Of a stretch of 64,000 bases of DNA, positions 28,301 through 35,695 are shown piece after piece. The notes beneath the pieces were generated by a model. The model did not search any database, had not been told where the DNA came from, and worked only from the letters and a program-made list of their open reading frames with translations. The stretch's first letter is position 1. The number at the start of each line of letters is the position of its first letter. A program made the position numbers and the translations under genes. The DNA comes from JBMYRH01 sp049602155 (GTDB taxonomy: Bacteria; Myxococcota_A; UBA9042; PHBI01; JBMYRH01): assembly GCA_049602155.1 (NCBI GenBank), contig JBMYRH010000003.1, positions 1 to 64,000 on the forward strand, written 5' to 3'.

Positions 28301-31300
28301 CGTCCGTGTCATGGGCCAAGCGCAGGTCACCCGCAGTGTTCGCGATGGCGACGTACTGTCCCTGACTGATGGGCAAGCACTCATCGAGGACGATGGACTG
28401 CTCGTTGGTCAGGTTGCCGTTGATGGCGATCGAGGTCTTACCTCGCAGGACGACCGTCTCAGCGAAGGACTCGTAAGCGCGAACCTCAAAGGTCGAGCCA
28501 CCGCCCAAGGCCAAGGTCGCCAGCTTGAGATCGACCTCAGTCACGCAGCCATCATCGGGCGCGGGGATGGCGTAGATGACCACGTCGTCGAGGAGGACGT
28601 TGATCGGGGGCAGGTCCTGAGGTCCGTACACCTTCTCGTCTGCACACTCATCCGCGTTGATCCCGCAATCCTCACCGATGAAGCCAGGCTTACACTCGCA
28701 GAAGTAATCGTTGACCAAGTCCACGCAGATGCTCTCGTTGCATGGGTCAGGGTCACAATCGTCGATGTTGACCTCGCAGTCCTTACCCTCAAAGCCAGGC
28801 AGGCACTCGCAGAAGTAATCGAAGACCTTGTCCTCGCAGGTCGAACCATTCAGGCACGGCTCGTGGATGCACTCATCGAGGTTGATCTCGCAGTCCTTAC
28901 CGTCAAAGCCATCGGGGCAGTGACAGAAGTAGTCGAAGATGAGGTCCTCACAGGACGCCCCGTTCAGGCAGGGTGCGGACTCACACTCGTCGACGTTGAT
29001 CTCGCAGTTAAAGCCAGTGAACCCGTCAGGGCAGGTGCAGCTGTAGGAGTCGACATGGTCGTGGCAGATGGCGCCATTGAGGCATGGGTCAGCCGCACAA
29101 TCGTCGATGTCGACCTCGCAGTCGTATCCGTCGAAACCATCCGGGCAGACGCACTCGTAGAAGTCGACGAGGTCCACACAGACGCCGCCGTTCTTGCACA
29201 GCGGGGCGTGCTTGATGTTCGCGCGATAGCCCGCTTGTCCGTACATGACCTCTTCGACCTGAGCGAAGTCGCCAGTCGGCTGCGAGCCGAGCTCCCAGTA
29301 ACCTTTGCCATCGAGGTCTTGATCCTCAGGGAGGTAGGTGATGCCCGTGGCGCCGTTCGTGTTCAAGAGGCCGACGTACTGGCCCTGCCCAACCGGCATG
29401 CAGTGCGCGAGCTTCACGGTCTGCTCATCGAGGTCCTCTGGATCGACGTCGATCTCAGATGAGTCCATCAACGCCGCCGTACCGTCGCTGCTCATGTCCA
29501 CGTCGTAGACGCCGACCACCCAGCCGTCGCCTGCGCCTGCAGGTCCGGTCCCGAGGTGCAGCGTCACAGAGTCGACACAGCCGTTGATGGTGACCGGCAC
29601 CATGTTGATGACCAAGTTGGCGTCTAGGATCCCGTCCTCAGGGAGCGTCGCCGGGCCAGCGCCCGAGGAGGACGCGCAGTTGTTGTCGTCGACTTGGCAG
29701 TTCTTGCCCGAGTAGCCAGGCATGCACTCACAAATGTAGTCATCGACGATGTCCACACAGGTGGCCCCATTCTCGCAAGGCTCGAACTCACAACCGTTGA
29801 TGTCGATCTCGCAATCATCGCCGGTGAACCCTGGCAAGCACTCGCATGCGTAGTCATTAACCAGGTCGACACAAGTGGAGCCGTTCTGGCAGTTGCCAGC
29901 GCCACACTCGTCGAGGTCGGTCTCGCAGTTGATGCCGTCGTAGCCAGGCTCGCAGAGACACTCGAAGCTATCTGCACCGTCGACACACTCCGCACCGTTG
30001 AGGCACGTCGGGGTCGAGACGTTGGCGCGGAAGCCGATATCACCAGGCCAGCTGTTCATGCCCGTCGTGGCGCCAGAGCCGATATCTCCAGCATCGGTGA
30101 GGTAGAGGTAGCCTTGGCCACCGAAGGCCGAGAAGCTCAGCGCGGTCTTACCTTCGAGGTTGCGGATACCGACACTCTGACCTTCAGCGATTGGCATACA
30201 AGGGTCGAGGCCGATGTGCTGCTCATAGAGCGACGCCTCGTTGACCTCCACCTCTTGCTCCGCGCCAGAGAGGGTCGCGAAGCCGAAGCCGATGTCGTAG
30301 GCGCCGACCATCCAGCCTGCAGACGCAAACTCAGGTGGGGAGCCAAGGCGAATGGTCACAGACTGCACGCAGCCGTCGACCGTAGACTTGTCCTTGAGGA
30401 CGACGACCTGAGCGCTCGAGCGCGTGTCCGAGGGCAGATCCTCAGCGCCCAGGGGCATCGGGATCTCACAGTCGTTCTCGTTCACCTGGCAGTCTTTGCC
30501 GCTGAAGCCCTCGAGGCAGTCGCATGAGTAATCATCGAGGGTGTCGTTGCAGCTGCCACCGTTAAGGCATGGGTCAGGATCACAGTTGTCACCGTCAATG
30601 GTGCATTGGACGCCCTCAAACCCGGGAGCGCAGCTGCAGACGAAGCCGTTGAGCACGTCTTCGCAGGTCGCGCCATTCTTACAGGGTGCGTCGTGCCAGA
30701 GGTGGGCCTGAAGTGCCACACCACCAGTGGAGACGTCCATCGCCTCTCCGGTCGGCTGTGTGTTGCTGAAGAGGTAGCCCTCTCCCTCGTTGGCTGTCGC
30801 CAACTCCGTGTCACCGTCAGGGTTGAGGACGCCCACAAACTGACCGGCCTCGATCTCGAGGCAGTCGGGCTCCATCGCCAACTCGACGCGCTGTGACGCG
30901 CCGACAACGGAGACATCGATGTCGACAGACTGCTCGCCTTGGAGCACAGCGAACGTGCCCTCAAGGTCAAATACTTGGACCTTCCAGCCGAAGCCGTTGC
31001 CCGTGGGCGCACTCGCGAGGATGAGGTCGACCGCCTCCACGCAGCCGTCTCGGGTCGCGGGGTGCTCGAGGATCACGATGTCCGCCAAGCTGTTCACTGA
31101 CGTGTTGGGGAGCTGACCGGTGCCCAGCGCTGTCGCGTCCGTGCACTCGTCGATCTCAATCTCACAGTCGACCCCGGCGTAACCCGCAGGGCAGTTACAC
31201 TCGTAACGATCACCGTCGAGGTCGCAGGTGCCACCGTTCACACACGGGATGTCGCCGATGCACTCGCCATTGTCGCACTCGCCGTTGAGCGTACATGCAT

Positions 31301-34300
31301 CACGGAAGTCGCAGGCGACGCTGTCTGGGCCACAGTTGGCGCCGTTGTCCATCCAAGTCTCAAGCGTGGCAGCTTGCTGGGGGCTAAAGCACTGTGGCTT
31401 ACCCGCGTCGAGCAGCGGCTCGCCTGTGCAGTCAGCGCCATGGAAGTCGTTGCAGGTCTCGACGAGCAACAAGTAGCAGAGCGACGTCGCCGCACCCTCT
31501 TCACAGACGTCGAGGGGCTCGTCGAACGAGCCACACTTCTGCTCAAGGACGGGTTGAATGTGCTCATTCCAGTTCGGATCCGGGTGGACGCAGCCACTGA
31601 CGGTGCATGTGTAAGGCTCAGGGCAGTCGGGGACGCAGACCGGGATCTCACATTCGTCGCCCATGAAGCCTGGAGGACAGGAGCACTCACCGACGGTGCA
31701 GATGCCCGTCTCACAGTCCGGGTCGCCCAAGCAAGCCTCGCCGAGGCCGAGCTTTGGTGCGCAGGAGCTGATCGCGAGGTTGCAGTACTCTTGCGTACCG
31801 CAGTTAAAGTTAGATGCGCAGCACCCCCCATTGGTGAGCGGCAGCGTCTTACAGGTGTTCCCCACGACGCAGAAGTCGAGGGTGCACGCGTTGGAGTCGT
31901 CGCAGTCCTCTGAGTCCTCGCAGCAGCCCCCCCCAGGGATCAGGTTGCAGCTGCCCTCGGTCGTGCTGTCGCCGTTCGGCTGGCACTCCCAGAGGTCGCA
32001 GTCATCAGGCATCGGCCCGCAGGCGCTCATCAGCTCGCCGGTCGAGGCGCCCGGGACACAGCAACCGACCTGCTGGCTAAAGATACACATGCCGCCTGCG
32101 CACAGGTCTGTGGTGCAAGCATTTCCATCGTTGCACTCGGTGTCCGAGATGCAGCAGCCCTCGACGGGACGGTGGTGGCAGTTGTTCAGGCCGTTACAGA
32201 GGTCCTCGGTGCACGGGTTGTCGTCGTCACACTCGATGTTGGTGTTACAGCAGCCAGCGACCTCTGCTTGCGCGCAGGTGTTGGTGTTCGGGAGACAGAC
32301 GGCGGCTGTGCAGTCGTCGTCATCTGCGGGACACTCACTCGCGTCGTGGCAGCAGCCCTCGATCGGCACATGGTTGCAGAGCTGCGGCCCCACGGCACAG
32401 CTGTCTTCGGTGCACGGGTCACCGTCGTCACAGGGGTCGGCCGCGCTGGTGCAGAAATCAGGGTCCGGTGGGTAATCGCAGAGGTTGGCGTCAAGGTCAC
32501 AGACGTTGAGCGTCGAGGGATCACCATCGTCGCAGTAGGCGTCAGCCGCGCAGCAGTTGGGGTCACCGGGGATCGGCGAGTCGCACGTGTTGGAGTCTTG
32601 GTCACAGATATTGACGGTGCACACATCGCTGTCCGCACAGTCACTGTCGACGTTGCAGCAGTCCGGGACGACGTTGAGTGTGTAGCGGCAGCGACTGCCG
32701 ATGCAGCGGTCGAAGTTACAGGGGTTGTCGTCCTCGCACTCGGAGTCCGCCAAGCAGCAGTTCTCAATCTCAACGGGCAACGTGCACTGGTTGAGGTCCT
32801 CGATACAGGTCTGCGTCGTGCAGGAATTGCCGTCGTAACAGTCGCTGTCTTTTTGGCAGCAGTTCTCTGCGTCGGGGAAGCTGCAGGTGCCGTTGAGGTC
32901 GCAACGGGCCTCGGTGCACACCGTGGAGCCCTCAGGCAGCTTACAGGAGTCATCCTCAAGGCCTTGGAAAGCGGAGAGGTTGAACATCTTGGGGGTGCCA
33001 TATGTCTTGTTGGCAGAGGGGCCGTATGTGACGTTCTTCGTGTGGAAGGACGAGAAGCCAGACGCACGCCAGTTCTCCTCTTCATTTGAGGGCTGGTAAG
33101 GGTTGCGACGCTCCATGGAGTGGCCGTCCACCATGTGCCACTCACTGCTGTCGTAGGTGACCGAGTCGTGTAGAACACCGTGACGGTCCGTCAGCGTGAT
33201 GGTGCACGTCACGTCACCCTCGTTCTCCTGCGGGTCAGGGAGGTTGATGTCGAGGCCGTAAGCGTAGTGCGCGGTGAAGCCCATGAGTTCGGCGCTGATG
33301 AGTCGACCAAGGGCCACGTAGCCGCCCGCAGCGATGTGCAGGTTGGACGTGCTGATCGTGTGGCTCTCGCCGCCGTTGTTGGTCGTCGTGATGACGAACC
33401 CGTCAAGTGAGATGAACTTGTCGGTCGGGTTGTAGAGCTCGATCCACTCGCCGAAGTCGTCTTCAATCGAGCCCGGCGCCGCCATGATCTCGTTGATGAC
33501 CAAGTTGCTGGTCGCCGGGAGCTCACAGTGCGTCTCATCATTGATGTGCTGACACAGGTTATCGACGCAGAGGTCGATGGTGTAAGCGTTCCCGTCGTCA
33601 CAGTCGCTCTGATCTACACAGCAATCGGGCTGATTCGGATCCGACACGTAGGAACAGAGCCCAGCGCCACTGCCTGGCGCGGTGCATGTGGTGTAGAGAT
33701 CGCCACAGGCAGTCGCGGCGCAGTCTGCGCAAGCCGCACCTGGGGCACCCGTCAAGCACTCAAAGGCACAGTTGGAGATGACGCAGGGGCCCAAGTCCGA
33801 GAAGCAAGACGCGCAGGAGTTGGTGACCCCAATCGTTGCCTGAATACAGCCCACCGTGCAGTTGGTGACGTTCGCAGACCCGAGGCACTGCTCGATGCAG
33901 AGCAACGACACGCCCGCGATGTTGCCGTTGTCGATAATGACGTTGTCCGCTGCGCTGCAAGTCCCCGGCACAAAGCACGTATCCAGGGTGCAGGAGTTGC
34001 CGTCGTCACAGTCGGTGTTATCGGTGCAGCAGTTCGGATCCGCGGGCCCCAAGCGGCACGTCTGAATCCCCTTCTGCGGGTTCTTGTAGCAAGAGGTGAC
34101 GACGCAGGGGTCATCGACGACACAGTCCGCGTTGGTGTCACAGCAGCTCTCATCGCTCGTCGGGATGTACTGGCAGGTGTCGCCGTCACAGCTGTCATTG
34201 GTGCAGAAGAGACCGTCATCACAGTCGCCGTCTTCCTGACAACAATCCTCAATCGCGATGTTCTCGCAGAGGTTCGTGCTGGGATCACAGAAGTCATTGG

Positions 34301-34979
34301 TGCAGGGGTTGCCGTCGTTACAGTCAGGCTGGTCTTGGCACTGCTTGCATGTGTTGTCGTCGCCACAGAACCAAGTGTTGGGGCACTCTTTGTCCTGATC
34401 GCAGCAGCCGGAGAAGGCCGGACCATAGCCGCACTCGTTGGAGCCCGACTTGCAGGTCTGAACCGAACACGACAGGCCGTCATCACAGTCCGAGGCGGCC
34501 GAGCAAGAGGCGATGACGCGGACGTTGATACCGTCGAGCGCTTCGGGGTTGTTCAGCTCACCGGCACTATCCGCGAGCTCAACAGCCACGTGACGTAAGC
34601 CGATGGGGAGGCCTACAATCTCAAAGCCGGTGAGGCTCGTCGACGACGCATAGAGGGCCCCGTCGAGGTACACATTGTAGAAGTGCCCACCGGGGCCCAC
34701 CTCAACGTTGTCCACTTCGACATAGATCGTCACAGACGTCGCTGAGCCGTCTGCGCCCTGAGGTACGAAGGGCAAGACGGTGTTGTTCACCGGCGTCTTA
34801 ATCGTGATACTGGGCGCCGTCGTCGCTGCCAAAGTAGCAGTCGCTAAGCCCGCATCATTCGCCGCCGCATCTGTCGGGGTTGACGGCACATGCGCCGTCT
34901 CCTCGACCTGACTACAGCCCGACACCAACACAGCGAACGACGTCGCCACCACCAGTACATTCAACCACCTGAATGACAT
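19887..34979 (-). CDS. Giant (about 5030-residue) modular EGF-repeat lipoprotein
   Basis: One uninterrupted frame of 15.1 kb. ATG 34979 is preferred over the ORF limit at 35156 because it gives a lipoprotein signal peptide (MSFRWLNVLVVATSFAVLVSGC) with a GGGGG Shine-Dalgarno-like run upstream. Order of modules, with rough residues: Ig-like beta domain (50-145); Cys-rich repeats of the C-x-DG-N-x-C-T-x-D-x-C type (150-1240), interrupted by a lamin-tail-like domain (about 487-657, VINEIMAAPG..GEWIELYN); about 31 EGF modules with large nested insertions (1245-3945); a second lamin-tail-like region (3950-4130, with AINGNDAIELFHNG); then C-x-G-x-x-CG-x-DGCGG-x-CG-x-C linkers alternating with six GDGWNGG modules (4220-5030). 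It is probably exported to the cell surface as an adhesin or structural filament. No enzyme domain or C-terminal anchor was seen. Confidence 0.9.
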   Translation of the reverse strand: MSFRWLNVLVVATSFAVLVSGCSQVEETAHVPSTPTDAAANDAGLATATLAATTAPSITIKTPVNNTVLPFVPQGADGSATSVTIYVEVDNVEVGPGGHFYNVYLDGALYASSTSLTGFEIVGLPIGLRHVAVELADSAGELNNPEALDGINVRVIASCSAASDCDDGLSCSVQTCKSGSNECGYGPAFSGCCDQDKECPNTWFCGDDNTCKQCQDQPDCNDGNPCTNDFCDPSTNLCENIAIEDCCQEDGDCDDGLFCTNDSCDGDTCQYIPTSDESCCDTNADCVVDDPCVVTSCYKNPQKGIQTCRLGPADPNCCTDNTDCDDGNSCTLDTCFVPGTCSAADNVIIDNGNIAGVSLLCIEQCLGSANVTNCTVGCIQATIGVTNSCASCFSDLGPCVISNCAFECLTGAPGAACADCAATACGDLYTTCTAPGSGAGLCSYVSDPNQPDCCVDQSDCDDGNAYTIDLCVDNLCQHINDETHCELPATSNLVINEIMAAPGSIEDDFGEWIELYNPTDKFISLDGFVITTTNNGGESHTISTSNLHIAAGGYVALGRLISAELMGFTAHYAYGLDINLPDPQENEGDVTCTITLTDRHGVLHDSVTYDSSEWHMVDGHSMERRNPYQPSNEEENWRASGFSSFHTKNVTYGPSANKTYGTPKMFNLSAFQGLEDDSCKLPEGSTVCTEARCDLNGTCSFPDAENCCQKDSDCYDGNSCTTQTCIEDLNQCTLPVEIENCCLADSECEDDNPCNFDRCIGSRCRYTLNVVPDCCNVDSDCADSDVCTVNICDQDSNTCDSPIPGDPNCCAADAYCDDGDPSTLNVCDLDANLCDYPPDPDFCTSAADPCDDGDPCTEDSCAVGPQLCNHVPIEGCCHDASECPADDDDCTAAVCLPNTNTCAQAEVAGCCNTNIECDDDNPCTEDLCNGLNNCHHRPVEGCCISDTECNDGNACTTDLCAGGMCIFSQQVGCCVPGASTGELMSACGPMPDDCDLWECQPNGDSTTEGSCNLIPGGGCCEDSEDCDDSNACTLDFCVVGNTCKTLPLTNGGCCASNFNCGTQEYCNLAISSCAPKLGLGEACLGDPDCETGICTVGECSCPPGFMGDECEIPVCVPDCPEPYTCTVSGCVHPDPNWNEHIQPVLEQKCGSFDEPLDVCEEGAATSLCYLLLVETCNDFHGADCTGEPLLDAGKPQCFSPQQAATLETWMDNGANCGPDSVACDFRDACTLNGECDNGECIGDIPCVNGGTCDLDGDRYECNCPAGYAGVDCEIEIDECTDATALGTGQLPNTSVNSLADIVILEHPATRDGCVEAVDLILASAPTGNGFGWKVQVFDLEGTFAVLQGEQSVDIDVSVVGASQRVELAMEPDCLEIEAGQFVGVLNPDGDTELATANEGEGYLFSNTQPTGEAMDVSTGGVALQAHLWHDAPCKNGATCEDVLNGFVCSCAPGFEGVQCTIDGDNCDPDPCLNGGSCNDTLDDYSCDCLEGFSGKDCQVNENDCEIPMPLGAEDLPSDTRSSAQVVVLKDKSTVDGCVQSVTIRLGSPPEFASAGWMVGAYDIGFGFATLSGAEQEVEVNEASLYEQHIGLDPCMPIAEGQSVGIRNLEGKTALSFSAFGGQGYLYLTDAGDIGSGATTGMNSWPGDIGFRANVSTPTCLNGAECVDGADSFECLCEPGYDGINCETDLDECGAGNCQNGSTCVDLVNDYACECLPGFTGDDCEIDINGCEFEPCENGATCVDIVDDYICECMPGYSGKNCQVDDNNCASSSGAGPATLPEDGILDANLVINMVPVTINGCVDSVTLHLGTGPAGAGDGWVVGVYDVDMSSDGTAALMDSSEIDVDPEDLDEQTVKLAHCMPVGQGQYVGLLNTNGATGITYLPEDQDLDGKGYWELGSQPTGDFAQVEEVMYGQAGYRANIKHAPLCKNGGVCVDLVDFYECVCPDGFDGYDCEVDIDDCAADPCLNGAICHDHVDSYSCTCPDGFTGFNCEINVDECESAPCLNGASCEDLIFDYFCHCPDGFDGKDCEINLDECIHEPCLNGSTCEDKVFDYFCECLPGFEGKDCEVNIDDCDPDPCNESICVDLVNDYFCECKPGFIGEDCGINADECADEKVYGPQDLPPINVLLDDVVIYAIPAPDDGCVTEVDLKLATLALGGGSTFEVRAYESFAETVVLRGKTSIAINGNLTNEQSIVLDECLPISQGQYVAIANTAGDLRLAHDTDAEGGYWTLSEDASEELNGEAEPYAHADGVVALRFKVDYDFPCRNGSTCIDGEDEFSCDCLEGFDGELCENEVDECSLGCETGESSTGPSGLEVYSNCCFSGENEGFGPYDPEIDDFAYVHRNGCETESCRNVVCAIDPYCCSLEFGPDGVPTPVEGGVWDMTCVVNAELFCGIGDVFDMLPEDFDLELPLGLCMPSPVCGDGFCNGSETCTSCPDDCSNTQCFQGGTCEDEIDDYSCSCPPGITGTNCEIDIDECADEPCQNGASCFDLVNDYYCQCDDGYSGKDCETDNDECASGPCVNGAACTDLVFDYSCACPSGYVGKNCHIELNECEPSDLPTDHPLYAAELDGSYCQNGATCNDLIDDYSCSCEPGFYGKDCQIDIDECAPGTDVGSDVVPATGASTDHVQIMMQPTLIEGCVESISFTLGAPLAGGGNGWELRAYSFVELQPAVLSNFGNLLASQALPQVGAQIGVEQTVNIDPCMPVPAFAHVAVVSTSGALKVGVDDGDDGAGYWGLGSEPSGDVFDPSGTDNPTPQMFQRHAGDPGFSVSLSHEVPCKNGASCNDLVNSYSCTCASGFEDYNCTTNINECLVTHTVNDVAIQACESGEGAPGTPIWSSCCLEDQEDSVVAERAGCDVGSCEDSVCDVDPYCCGEFGGYWDDVCVELAEANCGALCIGSPVCGDGVCNGNEDCVDCPDDCLSTQCRNGATCVDGDFDYTCECAPGFINGDQAAGKNCEINQNNCQPDPCVNGGECVDLVDAWACICPEGYGGNKCQLDLNDCAPNPCENGGVCFDMLADYECQCDDGFSGKNCDNNDDDCASEPCQNGATCEDLVDDYFCACPGGFVGKDCETDVDSCGGGVPSLNPCLNGGICTDGQDTYSCDCPPGYKGTNCEINIDECVVNPDTGIIATTVGSFPGPVACLNGSTCTDLSYDFECACQDGYSGKRCEIDDDECAVDPCQNGSACQDLVFDYMCHCLDGYEGKQCEIDQDECAPATLPEDHPQYALTDGSHCQNGASCEDQVFDYFCHCPDGFSGKDCEVNDDECAPPAPTTHTVEWDMDGDAPAPVTMTLGSSLVFEWSGTHSVATLPTQEAFDACDVSEQTVVGSSSPFEWTPDEVGTHYLVCPLGGGSHCEMGMNIVVHVVEPGPCFNGSNCVDLVYDYHCECPAGIVGQDCEVNADECLEQVDLGTAEFPTTSATPNDGIIYMEANEIDGCIDHVTLAFGNLPEGGGAGFEIRTYSMIANDATVTGSQVIAVNGNLAQVQTAKVEPCLPVAAGEYIGLVNTYGALNLRVDTDGGPGLWSFSDSPCTADDDCADPDDNGIDGQAWDRHDEGAASWSAHVDYEFPCANGGACNDDGVLNDFNCVCPPGFSGKECRDNDDDCAPNPCDNDGICIDGVDGYECKCVPGFEGTECQINIDDCDPSPCQNLASCNDLVNDYECVCQDGYTGKDCEVNVNECEPNPCQNDAECIDGIDTYACTCAPGFTGTNCETNVNDCNANPCFNGAVCIDGIDSYSCSCPPGFSGRHCETDIYDCATDSLLGPDVLPPTGSSEAHLMVNMNAAPLDGCIESITFRLGAPPDGFGTDWEVRVYDVTCEDDGTAVPCTKVGAGATGTLVDSLPLQFDGTNLLEQTATLSSCLSIGAGQYAAVANLDGRLRLGFAPADGDGFWSINSPTSSTLGADEDLKATYGVPGWSAKVVHEDPCPQKICNDGINSVSCVEYPCCTHPLMITGVFDGDLPGGNPKGVELFACQTIADLGEFSMGSANNGGGTDGAEFDLPSGVSALAGTRLYIGLSTDGFFDYFSLFPDHINGELAINGNDAIELFHNGAVIDTFGNINSTAGGWNYADGWAYRKSNTGPNDGEFVVSNWEYGQDAFDGTTSTEAAAIVAEVFGTYECGASGDCTPDCEGRQCGSDGCFGTCGECPNSSICDDAGQCECIPSCDGKVCGDDGCGGDCGSCPSGLGCDAVGQCTCVTNCEGKICGDDGCGGSCGQCDNGTGCTIEGDACVPGACSITIDVSTNEFGEELSWEIIDGNDDVVASGDGYGDNEIVSTAFLLDNGSYTLRMIDTYGDGWLGATISISYTNGDAEILTTTLAVGTVATESFDINCNLCFPNCEGKLCGDNGCGGSCGTCDGNCIPDIGECVSGSCTMVMEIYGGAFGSEMGYEIMDEEGVVVHSDSGFPSNQMSSTTFDLPRGVYSFKMTDSFGDGWNGGYATLSYQWAGAADELVVLDQATIGTGSAGAEDFTINCNECEAECAPDAECGSDGCGGSCGSGCAGDQVCIQGGYCASGTCSIIVTVDSAGFADEIGWNLVGGGGVSVGSGSGYSNNTSVSEEIVLNAGNYGIELSDSFGDGWHGGTITVALAHSGEVLYTGGLVTGEAAGSGSFGLDCEGCQASCDGKDCGSDACGGDCGSCGDFQACIDDVCEDGYCEVEIAMTTGYYAGEVSWELVDQSGVIAAEGSGYSQNFATFTTQVLLTTGSYSLKMYDSWGDGWNGGTIALSYVSSGIEITSGGLSSGNAGSLLAETDCSPCTPDCAGRQCGDDGCGGTCGFCPTGQGCTPAGLCAGGTCSVTVRIDTGNYGSEVSWSLEDVSTGETVATGSGYSSYSTYLTQVDVNSGPFVFNMYDSWGDGWNGGTATLSHTNSGATIAYAALSSGSFGSENFSVDCSSCEPLCAASGCGNDGCGGDCGTCTDGFQCNSGECQDPNAGCDVTVTWNPGSWADEASWVISPGGMSGSGGSSWQQVFFAANDEVYTVSMSDSYGDGWNGGYLSVSSAGGGTNTTITLGDSSSGVDTFTVTCP
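23190..31140 (-). other. Seven copies of an unnamed beta-rich module nested inside EGF loops
   Basis: Seven related segments of about 150-170 residues lie at about 30690-31140, 30010-30470, 29205-29675, 28185-28645, 26640-27150, 24262-24755 and 23190-23698. Each starts just after the first Cys of an EGF module (D-x-C) and ends just before its PC-x-NG. The shared core is DGC(V/I)-x-(S/E/H)-(V/I)-(D/T/S)-x-x-(L/F)-(A/G), a G-x-x-(F/W)-x-(V/I/L)-x-x-(Y/F)-D region, a CLPI/CMPV-x-x-GQ(Y/S)VG(L/I)-x-N-x-x-G segment and a GY(W/L) segment. It reads like a jelly-roll beta sandwich; I cannot name the family. Confidence 0.8.
24862..25165 (-). other. Cupredoxin-like domain nested in an EGF loop of the giant protein
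   Basis: About 100 residues (from HTVEWDMDGDAPAPVTMTLG to MNIVVHVVEPG) look like a plastocyanin/phytocyanin domain. The potential type 1 copper ligands are in place: His in WSGTHSV, Cys in HYLVCPLGG, His in GSHCEMGM, and Met in CEMGMN. An extra Cys pair could form the phytocyanin-type disulfide. The domain replaces the first loop of one EGF module (ends at GPCFNGSNC). Confidence 0.72.
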
Positions 34980-35695
34980 GCTTTTATCCCCCAACAAGCT
35001 GCGCCACGCACCACCCGAGCTCGCAACACTAACCAAGCTAGACCAGTGTCCCATTTTTTGCCCCTTGTACCCGGTGGTTCTTCCACGACCATGTGCTGAT
35101 TCATAAGCCGAACAACGCACGGTTTGTCCATCAAACCTCGATAGACGACGGCTCACGATATCAAGCTGAAGCGGTGCTGGGTAGGGGGGACCGCCCCTTA
35201 AAAGAAACCGAGCGCCCCAAAGCCTCGCACTTTCCGGGGGTAAAACGCCCTCATGAACGTCTTATGGAGTGGCTAAAGAAAAGGCTATTTCGCAAATCCA
35301 CAGTGGTCGTTTTTTCTTGGCGTCGAGCGTGAGCCTGTCTGACAGAAAAGGCCGCTAATGTGGCGAGCACGACGCGCAGCGACGCATCCTCAACAGGATT
35401 CCCGCAGGGATGCGGCCACCTACAAGCAACTGTTACTATTGAAGAAAAGCACGCGCGCGCCAGGATTCAATGCCCGATAACGGGATCTCGAAAATGGGTG
35501 CCGCCTTGTCAAATGATCCCTCCCCGGCTTGGAGAGGTCGGCTGGTTGAGCCGCGCACATCTTTATCCGGGATCGCCCGCAGCGAGGTGCGCTGCAACAT
35601 TCAGGGCTGAATTTGGAGGCTCGCCAGTGCCCGGCGCGATCTTGTCGCCTCGGGCGCAAGTGGCGTTTGCGCGACATCGTCGTACACTGTGTGGT
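34980..35695. other. Divergent intergenic region of about 0.7 kb
   Basis: This lies between the preferred starts of the giant gene and the TM/HEAT-like gene. It is less GC-rich than its surroundings in places (35260-35330). Short ORFs here (for example 35093-35332) have no signal, ribosome site or recognisable content. A small palindrome CTGTC-T-GACAG sits at 35335-35345. I could not assign promoters with confidence. Part of it (35360-35695) is open in frame with the downstream gene but reads as non-conserved sequence. Confidence 0.5.

Larger units (their letters stand above)
23125..31265 (-). repeat. Array of about 31 Notch-like EGF modules
   Basis: I counted about 31 copies of a module of about 38 residues with the pattern D-x-(D/N)-(E/D)-C-x(4)-PC-x-NG-(A/S/G)-x-C-x-D-x(4)-(Y/F)-x-C-x-C-x-x-G-(F/Y)-x-G-x-x-C. 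The leading (D/N)-x-(D/N)-E-C and the central aromatic match calcium-binding EGF modules of animal Notch-type proteins. Many copies have VDLVxDYxC or VFDYxCxC cores. The count is by eye and could be off by one or two. The final module, after the last insertion, is degenerate (PCPQKICNDGINSVSCVEY). Confidence 0.88.

Noticed and set aside
19887..31265. CRISPR-like repetition
   Set aside because: The repeats are protein-coding EGF and GDGWNGG modules of variable sequence in one frame, not short identical repeats with spacers.
31320..31600. Cytochrome-like segment in the giant protein (EHIQPVLEQKCG...)
   Set aside because: There is no C-x-x-CH haem motif, so haem binding is not supported.
35093..35332. 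79-codon ORF in the large divergent region
   Set aside because: It has no ribosome site, no recognisable domain and no neighbours in register.
35360..35695. N-terminal extension of the membrane/HEAT-like gene
   Set aside because: There is no ribosome site and its composition is unlike a protein. A membrane anchor begins at the later start.
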